From JBEKIK01 sp963845975 (GTDB taxonomy: Bacteria; Planctomycetota; Planctomycetia; Pirellulales; Thermoguttaceae): DNA of 64,000 bases. The position numbers and the translations under genes are program-made. Within the stretch, counting starts at the first letter, position 1, and each line of letters opens with the position of its first letter. Shown in pieces: positions 57,494 through 64,000 of this stretch. The stretch spans positions 1,922,001-1,986,000 of the forward strand of contig CAWJUD010000002.1 in NCBI GenBank assembly GCA_963845975.1, given 5' to 3'. The notes under the pieces are model-generated. The model was given only the letters and a program-made list of their open reading frames with translations. It made no database searches and was not told where the DNA came from.

Positions 57494-59671
57494 TCATTCT
57501 CCTATTAAGGTAAGGGATGAAGTTTCGGACATATTCTTTGATCGCGTTACTAATTTCAACAATTGTTCAATGCTGGATTTGTCAATCGGGAAAAGAAGCG
57601 AGGCCGCAAGTCGACGCGGATCGAGACCTTTTGTATCCTCCCATGCATTGTCGCAAGTATTTCCGCCCGAGGCACGATGCGGCAACGGATTGATTCCGCA
57701 AGATCGCAATCTGCGCATCGCGATTCGGCAAGCACTACCGATATCGCCGCGTAAGAGGAATGGGATAATTTCCGATTCGATCCTGATGCGAACTTCGCCT
57801 GCGGGAAATTTCAAGGGCTCCGGCACGAAAAGCAATTTCAAAAGCGCGTAGGCCCGCGGCAGTATTATTTTCTGGCGATTAACATCATCATACTTAATGG
57901 CGGGTTTGCAGCGATGGTCAACGAGGATCATTCCCCAAAGCAGACTTTCTATGCGGCGATCGTTAATTCCGTCCGCTAAAAAAGAGGCAATTGCGTCAAG
58001 CGAGGCATAACGCTCCGCATGTAGCGACAGTTTTGCATCACCCTTTTTTGCACCGTCCATGATTCGGCGACGAAGAACCGCTATCAGGTTTGATGTCAGA
58101 TCGGCGCTGTTCCAGACAACGCTGCGATCCTTTTCGGCCCAAGATCGGTGAAAACTCTTCCAGTCCGTCGGTTCCATATTGCTTCGCAGAGGACCGATAT
58201 TGTTTTCCTTGTCATAGATACTGGACAAAGCGACCGCTAATTCATGTTCTGCCGAATTGTCTGCCGTCGCTCGAATCCACTCCGAAGACAAGTCACGGAG
58301 CGGCCGCAAGCCTTTTTCTTCGCGGAATCGTTCGGCTCGGGCAAGCTCTCGCTCCATTATCCCCAAGGCTTGAAGGACTTCGGAAAGATGCTTATCGCCA
58401 TAACGGCATAAATTGAAAATGGCCGATTCGATTGCATGAACGGCATTGCCGACTGTTGTCGGCATTTTGTCGCTTTGCGCTCGATGCAGTTGATCAAGCC
58501 ACGCATCAACTTCATGCAACAAATTGACGTTCGGAACTGCTTGAACCTGGAATCGTCCCAACGGAGTAGCAAAAAAAGCCTTACCGCTTCGTTTTAAGAA
58601 ACCGACGCGGACGAATGAGCTAATGCCGCGGTCAACTCCCAGACTCGCTATCGCACGGGCGAAATCCACGCTGTTTCGTGCTGGGTTTCTTCCTATATCC
58701 GCTCTTCCCTCAGAGAAAAGCAATCGCAACTCGGGGATCGAGATATCTTTCTCCCAGAGCGGCAGCCACAATTCACCGCGCGATTCTGCAACTTCATATT
58801 CACACTCTGACGCGTACCCTACTGAAACCGAGCGCACCATAAAGGGAAAGACCGAACGGTTACTGACTGTCATTCCAAGTCGTCGATTGGCGGATCCCGT
58901 GAGTACCAGAGCGCCTTCTATCATCAAAATAAAATCCCAAGGATTGTCGATAGAACTGCCCTCCATGCCTTGTGTCATATTCGGGCCACCGGCGCGGCCA
59001 GGCGCGAATTGCCCGACTGCAGCCGAATTGAGTTCGTTCGTCGGTTTGCCAAGCAATGCGTTACGAAGCCATCTATCTGACGATTCAGGTGGTATTTCCT
59101 TTTCTATTCCCAACAGAATCAGTCTTTGCATGAAGTTTTGCGAGAAATCGAGTCTACCATCATTACCGCCAGTGCCTAAAATCGGCGGATACGCTTGCCC
59201 GTCCTGCTGAAGCACAATGGCGGTATCCATCCATTTAACAAATGCATCAGGCAGTTCGCTACGATAGCGCCTGAGCAGCATTTTTTTCTGTTCCGGAGAT
59301 GGTTTGTCTTGGATGCCGCATTCCGTCAATATGTTTGACACTTTCTTAATTACGTCACGATAGCCGCTAAGTCGGTTTTGCTCGCTTTTAACAATCGTTG
59401 TAACGGCACTGCGATTGTCCTTTCCAAAGAAGCCAGAACCGCCTGCCCAAGGGGCTACGATCGGCGTAGGCTCATATAGATGGAGGAAGAAATCAACAAG
59501 TTCCTCAAGGTCGAGAGTGCTTTTTATTGAAAAGACGCCGTTTTTCCAGGAACCACGGACGTTGGGATCAATTTGTTCGGCCACCAATCGAAAAATTCCC
59601 AATGCCTTAAGATAACTCATAAACGGTTCAGAAACGCAACCGTATAAAACAGTAGAATAGATGTTAGACAT
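57494..59671 (-). CDS. csx17: Type I-G large subunit Csx17 (Cas8u2)
   Basis: 725 residues from ATG 59671 (GGAG upstream), beginning MSNIYSTVLYGCVSEPFMSY and LKALGIFRLV, the Csx17 start. FFLHLYEPTPIVAPWAGGSG and FFGKDNRSA are the family blocks, followed by NFMQRLILLGI and GGPNMTQGMEGSSIDNPWDF. It is the large subunit, presumed to recognise the PAM and recruit Cas3. Its 5' end overlaps cas3 by 8 bp, and its stop overlaps an ATG of csb1. Csx17 confirms subtype I-G rather than I-C or I-B. Confidence 0.94.
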   Translation of the reverse strand: MSNIYSTVLYGCVSEPFMSYLKALGIFRLVAEQIDPNVRGSWKNGVFSIKSTLDLEELVDFFLHLYEPTPIVAPWAGGSGFFGKDNRSAVTTIVKSEQNRLSGYRDVIKKVSNILTECGIQDKPSPEQKKMLLRRYRSELPDAFVKWMDTAIVLQQDGQAYPPILGTGGNDGRLDFSQNFMQRLILLGIEKEIPPESSDRWLRNALLGKPTNELNSAAVGQFAPGRAGGPNMTQGMEGSSIDNPWDFILMIEGALVLTGSANRRLGMTVSNRSVFPFMVRSVSVGYASECEYEVAESRGELWLPLWEKDISIPELRLLFSEGRADIGRNPARNSVDFARAIASLGVDRGISSFVRVGFLKRSGKAFFATPLGRFQVQAVPNVNLLHEVDAWLDQLHRAQSDKMPTTVGNAVHAIESAIFNLCRYGDKHLSEVLQALGIMERELARAERFREEKGLRPLRDLSSEWIRATADNSAEHELAVALSSIYDKENNIGPLRSNMEPTDWKSFHRSWAEKDRSVVWNSADLTSNLIAVLRRRIMDGAKKGDAKLSLHAERYASLDAIASFLADGINDRRIESLLWGMILVDHRCKPAIKYDDVNRQKIILPRAYALLKLLFVPEPLKFPAGEVRIRIESEIIPFLLRGDIGSACRIAMRRLRSCGINPLPHRASGGNTCDNAWEDTKGLDPRRLAASLLFPIDKSSIEQLLKLVTRSKNMSETSSLTLIGE

Positions 59672-62345
59672 GTTTAATCTCCGATTTATCTGCATTGGCG
59701 CTGGCTTGCCAGTCAGATGCACGTAGAATGGCCTCCAGGTATGCTAATCGGAACGGCCCCAACTTTACATCATCACGAAGCGAGAGAGCCATCTCGATCC
59801 AAGATAGCTTTCCGTCGCTGGTTAGGACCAGTTCCATCAATTCCAAATTAAGCGTCGTTTCCACCGCTTCGATTGAATTGCCTAATGTAGTCGACGGAAG
59901 GACGTCGCCTTCCCAAATTCCGCGAGCAAAACGACATGATTGCTTTTTCGGCTTTAATTCGTTTGGCAAGGATCGAATGGAAAGACGGACTTTGCCGTGG
60001 TGCGCCGCTATTAGGTATGCAATTAGATTGTGTTTTTCTTCTGGGATCAAATTGTTTGGAGCTTGAAGCGCGGCCAGGGCAGAGGCAAGCTCGTGACGAA
60101 AATGGCGACGTATGCCTCCATTTGCACCGTTGGCTATTTTTTGCGAATATTTCCAACAGTTTTTTGGCGCCTTGGCAATATGGCTGCCTGTTTCCGATGT
60201 AATTTTGCGAAATTCCGCCGATTGCCGCGCTTCATCGCTTAGCTTGGCGACAAACGCCGGATGAGCCTTGCCGCGATCATGCCATCGAGCCGCCAGAAGT
60301 AATTCTTCGCGCGGCAGGTCAAATGATATTTTATCGATAATTGCATTTAATTTATCGCAGACTTGGTCCGTATGCTCAGTAATGTTCTGCCAGACACCTA
60401 ATTCGCTTGTCTGGTCCGCGTCAGTCGAATCATTTTTCTTTCGGTCTTCGATTTGCAAAGGTAAAGGTCCAATGGCGTTGACAGATTCGCCCGTCCAACC
60501 GGTTTGCGGAGAGTATCCGCCGGCTTCGAGAGCTAACAGAAACACCTGACCAGGAAAGACGTTTTCGATTTTCGCCGCAGTCCATTTTCCGTCGAGAAAA
60601 TCCCATCGCCAGATAAGCCTTTTCCCTTTTTTATTGCTTTCTTTCAGAAATTCACGAAATCGACCTACAGGAACGGAACATAGCTCATCTCTTAGAGCCG
60701 GAGGAGCATTGTCGCTCGGTCCGGAGTCTTGAAAAATCTCTCGCCAGTAGACCTGAACGTCGTGCTCCTCGCTGTCGCGTATGTACCGCGACACGTCGAT
60801 ATCGTTTCCGGCAAGATCGGGCGTCGTGTCGAACAATTCAAGCAGATCCTTGCGACGGAGAACGTGCGTCGGTCGTTGGGCATAGAGTTGGTCTAATACA
60901 TCCGGCTCCAACTCGGTAGCGAGTTCCTCCAACGCCATCGGTCCGACGTTATCGAAGCCGCGACGGCAGAGAATTTTTCGAACAGTATCCAATTCGTCGC
61001 TCTCGTATGGCGCGGATTGTTTATCGGCCACATCGATCCAATGTACTTCAGCCTCTTCATATTCGCCTTTGCGATTGCATCGCCCAAATCGTTGAACCAT
61101 CGATGCCCAGGGTGCTAACTCTGTAAAAAGTATTCGGGCGGAAATATCCACGCCTGCCTCGACGACTTGAGTGGAAATCGCAATTACCCCCTCCGGTGGC
61201 CGCTCAGAATAAAGTCTGCACATTTGTTCCGCTCGATCCGGAGGTCTGAAACGTGAATGAATCAGAATCGGTTGTGGAGGCTTATTATCTTTGTTTTTCT
61301 TATTGTCCAACAGCTTACGAAACTCCTCGAATAGTTCGATAGCCCGATCGACCGTATTAACGACCGCCAAGGTTAAGATTGGTTCCCGTTCAGCTTTGTT
61401 GGCCTTTCGATGAACTTCGAGGATCTCGTTTGCTAGCTTGGAGGGTTTATTTTCGACGGCATTTTTACTCGCATACAGCCGTTTAACGGCATGGAGTCGT
61501 TTGCCGATGGTGGTGGTTTTAGCTTGTTTTTCCTTTAAAGAAAGCCCGAATGCTTCCAATGACGGTGCCGCATGATCGACTGTCTCTAGCCAACCGCATT
61601 TCAATGTGGCGCTCATCCAGAGAAAATGGCATGCCTGATAAACGCCCCATCCGGCAGACTGCTTCCCGCCAGCTTGGAAAGCTTGAAGTTGGGCCGTGGT
61701 AGCTACCCCGTTTCCCATTAGTTGCACTTCATCAAAAACCCAAAGACAATCGTTGTGCAGAAGTCCGAACTCCATAGGCCAACGTGCTCGGCTCGCGGCA
61801 TAACCGCGGTTGAGTGCCCGCGAGAGAAGCATATCCTGCGTGCCAATGAGGATGGTCTCTCTATCCGGCCACATTGCCCAATCTGACGGTGCCTCTCCGC
61901 CCATAAGTAAATGCACGGCTATCGTCGAGCCTGCGTCTCCATTGCGTTTGGCCCAGGACGCGGTAGGCAAATTAGAGATTTCAATACAAAGATTATAGTT
62001 GACAAGGCGATTGCGTCCGCCGACATCCTGCCATTCTGCCTTGCCGGCAAGCATGCCCAAGTTTTCGAGCCAGCGAACCGTCTCTTCGTAGGTCTGCTCC
62101 ACAAGTGTGCGCATCGGTAGGCAGTAGATCAACCGTCGAGGTGTAGTTTGACAAACATTTGCGCTAAGATGAAACCGCCGTCGGTACAACCACCCTAGAA
62201 TCACCGCCGCCGTTTTTCCCAACCCAGTTGGTATGTCGATCATTTCAGGAAACGTTGGTGTTGTAGCCAATATCTCCTGATATTTAAATGGCTCAGGCAA
62301 ACCGGTTGCCGTGGTAAATAGCTCATTATAGGAAACATTTATCAT
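59664..62345 (-). CDS. cas3: Cas3 helicase-nuclease with C-terminal HD domain
   Basis: 893 residues. The superfamily-2 helicase comes first: Walker A EMIDIPTGLGKTAAVILGWL (about 37-55), DEVQ-type Walker B NDCLWVFDEVQLMGNG, and motif VI VQRFGRCNRKGEY. The HD nuclease lies in the last third: LLLAARWHDRGKAHPAF (about 687) and IAAHHGKVR. This helicase-HD order is the type I-G arrangement. Cas3 unwinds and degrades the DNA strand freed by the interference complex. It overlaps the WYL gene by 4 bp (62342-62345) and csx17 by 8 bp. Confidence 0.95.
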   Translation of the reverse strand: MINVSYNELFTTATGLPEPFKYQEILATTPTFPEMIDIPTGLGKTAAVILGWLYRRRFHLSANVCQTTPRRLIYCLPMRTLVEQTYEETVRWLENLGMLAGKAEWQDVGGRNRLVNYNLCIEISNLPTASWAKRNGDAGSTIAVHLLMGGEAPSDWAMWPDRETILIGTQDMLLSRALNRGYAASRARWPMEFGLLHNDCLWVFDEVQLMGNGVATTAQLQAFQAGGKQSAGWGVYQACHFLWMSATLKCGWLETVDHAAPSLEAFGLSLKEKQAKTTTIGKRLHAVKRLYASKNAVENKPSKLANEILEVHRKANKAEREPILTLAVVNTVDRAIELFEEFRKLLDNKKNKDNKPPQPILIHSRFRPPDRAEQMCRLYSERPPEGVIAISTQVVEAGVDISARILFTELAPWASMVQRFGRCNRKGEYEEAEVHWIDVADKQSAPYESDELDTVRKILCRRGFDNVGPMALEELATELEPDVLDQLYAQRPTHVLRRKDLLELFDTTPDLAGNDIDVSRYIRDSEEHDVQVYWREIFQDSGPSDNAPPALRDELCSVPVGRFREFLKESNKKGKRLIWRWDFLDGKWTAAKIENVFPGQVFLLALEAGGYSPQTGWTGESVNAIGPLPLQIEDRKKNDSTDADQTSELGVWQNITEHTDQVCDKLNAIIDKISFDLPREELLLAARWHDRGKAHPAFVAKLSDEARQSAEFRKITSETGSHIAKAPKNCWKYSQKIANGANGGIRRHFRHELASALAALQAPNNLIPEEKHNLIAYLIAAHHGKVRLSIRSLPNELKPKKQSCRFARGIWEGDVLPSTTLGNSIEAVETTLNLELMELVLTSDGKLSWIEMALSLRDDVKLGPFRLAYLEAILRASDWQASANADKSEIKHV

Positions 62346-63358
62346 CGGATTGATTTCCTTTTTCTACAGGCTTGCTGGATTTGATAAGTGCTAAGCAAGC
62401 TTTGGGATTCTCTTACAATTGCATCGCGCATTTCCTCCGGCTCCAGCACTTCGGCATGTTGTCCGAAGCTTAAAATCCAGCGTTTGATTTCTTTGGTGCC
62501 GTCCAGACGGAATTCGGCAAGCAGGCTGCCGTCGCGCTGGGCGGTGAGTTTTTGGCTGGCGTGCCAGTTTGATTCTTCGACATATCGGGCAACAGTCGGT
62601 GAGAAGCGGATTTTTACGTGCACATCGCCGTCTCCGTGGAATATGCCGAAGGAAGAGGAAAGATGTTTGGCGAGGTCAAAATTATCCGGCGGTGGAAAGC
62701 GGAACTCCGTCACTTCGGCCTCGCTTATGCGATCAACCTTCCAGTGGTTAATTTCGTCTTTGTCCGTCTTCCGACCGATCAAATAAAGTGAGCCGCGATG
62801 GTAGGCCAGACCGAAGGGATAAACATCGTAGGTGACCGGCTCGGTGGCTTGCAGCGATTGATATGCAATGAATACCGCGCGGTGGTCTTCGATTCCGAGC
62901 ATAAGCTGATCGACAATCTCCGCCTTTTTGGAATAGTCGCTCACGCCGACCATCGTTTTATGGAACAATGCAGCGAATTTTTCCATATATTTTATAGCAC
63001 CGTCGCCTAGCGTGGCGCGGATCTTTTTAAATGCGCGTTGGGCGGCCTCCCAAAAGGGCGTGCCGGCCAGGGGCTCCAAAAACCGCTGCCCAAGATAAAG
63101 TGCCGCGGCTTCATCCCATAGAAGGGATATGCCCGGCGGATTGGCGCCCGTCTGCAATTTCCATTTTTTCCGTCCGAAATCCTCGACGGTTTCTTCTATC
63201 GGGAATCCGGCGGTTTGAAAAATTTCCAGATCGCGGCGGATGGTCTTTTCGCTGACGGAGAGTTCCTCGGCCAGTTCTTTGACCGTGGCCCCGTAATGCC
63301 GGGCGGAAAGGATGCGCAACAAGATCCATTGGCGAATAAGCGGCGAGCTGACGTCCAT
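62342..63358 (-). CDS. WYL-domain transcriptional regulator of the CRISPR-Cas operon
   Basis: 338 residues from ATG 63358, preceded by AGGGGG; a longer frame to 63475 exists but lacks this site. N-terminal DeoR-like winged HTH (IRQWILLRILSARHYGATVK, ELAEELSVSEKTIRRDLEIF). WYL domain from about 150 (RAVFIAYQSLQATEPVTYDV, PFGLAYHRGSLYLIGRKTD), then the WCX-type C-terminus with RWILSFGQHAEVLEPEEMRD. Such proteins often control CRISPR-Cas or defence operons, probably sensing a nucleic-acid or nucleotide signal through WYL. It is the first gene of the operon with ATGA overlap to cas3, so it may set the expression of the whole locus, including its own. Confidence 0.9.
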   Translation of the reverse strand: MDVSSPLIRQWILLRILSARHYGATVKELAEELSVSEKTIRRDLEIFQTAGFPIEETVEDFGRKKWKLQTGANPPGISLLWDEAAALYLGQRFLEPLAGTPFWEAAQRAFKKIRATLGDGAIKYMEKFAALFHKTMVGVSDYSKKAEIVDQLMLGIEDHRAVFIAYQSLQATEPVTYDVYPFGLAYHRGSLYLIGRKTDKDEINHWKVDRISEAEVTEFRFPPPDNFDLAKHLSSSFGIFHGDGDVHVKIRFSPTVARYVEESNWHASQKLTAQRDGSLLAEFRLDGTKEIKRWILSFGQHAEVLEPEEMRDAIVRESQSLLSTYQIQQACRKRKSIR

Positions 63359-63598
63359 CGTTAACCCCCTGCCATGACTGCGATACCATGAGAGTAATCG
63401 AGCATACCCGATTCCCCCCAAATCGCAAGATGTTTCCCCCCGCTGGTTCGCTCGTTTTTTCAAAATACCCGCCATAAAGCCCCCTTTTTTCGAAATAGTT
63501 ATTTATCTTTGCATGGGCCGCAGGGGCCAGTTCCATTTTCGCTACACGAAAATTGGGACAGTCCCCGAAAGCCCACCGCCCACTGGGTTCGGAGCCTG

Positions 63599-64000
63599 TT
63601 AAGGGGACAGGTTCAATTTGCCGGAACGGCCCGGAGGGGGATTCGTACAAACCGAACCTGTCCCCCTATTGTTTATGTTTATTAAGGCATTGGCCACATG
63701 ATTTTCGTTTGCTATGCCCGGTAAAAGCGCCATGAGCAAGTGCGTTTCCGGATGCAGTTTTTGCCTGGCGAGCGGTTTCAGCCCATCGGCCAAGTGCTCG
63801 ATGAGTTTCGGATCGGTAAACCGGTGCGCCTGCCGATAGGCATGAAAAACAACCTGGTGCATTACGTCTTCCCGCGTGCGGATGTCTTTCTTTTCCAGCA
63901 GTTCGCTGTCTCGTTCGGCGATGAACACCGAAAGCACCACAGGCGGCGATGGGGTCATTACACCATGAGATATACCCAGCCGGGAAGGAATATAGCCTTC
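63599..64000 (-). CDS. Hypothetical protein, partial at the window edge
   Basis: The frame is open from the stop at 63599 to the right edge of the window. An ATG at 63958 would give a 119-residue protein, but no ribosome binding site precedes it and the frame stays open upstream (…PSRLGISHGV before the Met), so the start may be outside the window. It has helical, Lys/Glu/His-rich segments (ERDSELLEKKDIRTREDVMH, HRFTDPKLIEHLADGLKPLA, HPETHLLMALLPGIANENH) and no recognised family. The last 20 codons run through the inverted repeat at 63603-63665, so the original C-terminus may have been replaced by that insertion. Confidence 0.45.
   Translation of the reverse strand, partial: EGYIPSRLGISHGVMTPSPPVVLSVFIAERDSELLEKKDIRTREDVMHQVVFHAYRQAHRFTDPKLIEHLADGLKPLARQKLHPETHLLMALLPGIANENHVANALININNRGTGSVCTNPPPGRSGKLNLSP
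63603..63665. repeat. 12-bp inverted repeat GGGGACAGGTTC...GAACCTGTCCCC
   Basis: GGGGACAGGTTC at 63603-63614 and GAACCTGTCCCC at 63654-63665 with 39 bp between; a second smaller hairpin precedes it (CCGAA...TTCGG, 63566-63593). GGGGACAGGTT sequences of this kind border REP-associated tyrosine transposase genes in other bacteria, but no such gene is recognised here. It lies over the 3' end of the hypothetical gene to the right and upstream of the WYL gene. Confidence 0.6.

Overview
The window looks like a planctomycete (Pirellulales-type) chromosome segment. It carries a PEP-CTERM protein with HAF repeats, two giant secreted proteins with the planctomycete N-terminal LE-x-R-x-LL motif, a BBP7-type outer-membrane barrel, planctomycete-style interspersed hairpins and a type I-G (formerly I-U) CRISPR-Cas locus. 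Housekeeping genes are few (rpmG-recJ-pcm, an RNB exonuclease); most of the window is accessory DNA.

Layout: (1) 1-10080 is the end of an integrated element. It holds a cassette of small phage-like genes with overlapping starts and stops, including a DEDDh exonuclease and an excisionase-like protein. It also holds a probable HTH regulator with a solute-binding-like sensor, facing an amino-acid-type ABC importer, and a tyrosine recombinase next to the 5' half of a tRNA-Pro gene. (2) 10544-13176 is a chromosomal rpmG-recJ-pcm operon, followed by the HAF/PEP-CTERM gene. (3) 15159-19250 starts at the 3' half of a tRNA-Leu(TAG) gene and holds a small accessory module: an unknown 463-aa protein, a TIR protein and two paralogous small proteins. 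An IS1182-family element, a GH43 glycosidase and an integrase relic follow. (4) 24047-38478 encodes giant cell-surface proteins and an outer-membrane barrel. (5) 38953-40860 is an ISL3-family element. (6) 41239-47769 is a RiPP-type gene cluster on the minus strand: an S26-like peptidase, a PqqD/RRE protein, a radical SAM-SPASM-PqqD enzyme, a 59-aa precursor, an HPr-kinase-like protein and an ABC exporter. The kinase and exporter are now separated by a decayed transposase. (7) 48209-50751 holds phage and IS debris and an RNB-family RNase. (8) 51260-63358 is a complete type I-G CRISPR-Cas system: 14 repeats, cas2, a cas4-cas1 fusion, csb2, csb1, csx17, cas3 and a WYL regulator.

Six genes (ABC ATPase, recJ, the giant protein, radical SAM, HPr-kinase-like, RNB RNase) are each split by one frameshift, and one gene has an in-frame TGA. 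Either the assembly has indel errors or several genes are decaying, so those entries are annotated as the reconstructed full-length gene.

The two most interesting systems are the RiPP cluster and the regulator/importer pair, whose two promoter regions share a 10-bp-phased ATGTATTA repeat.
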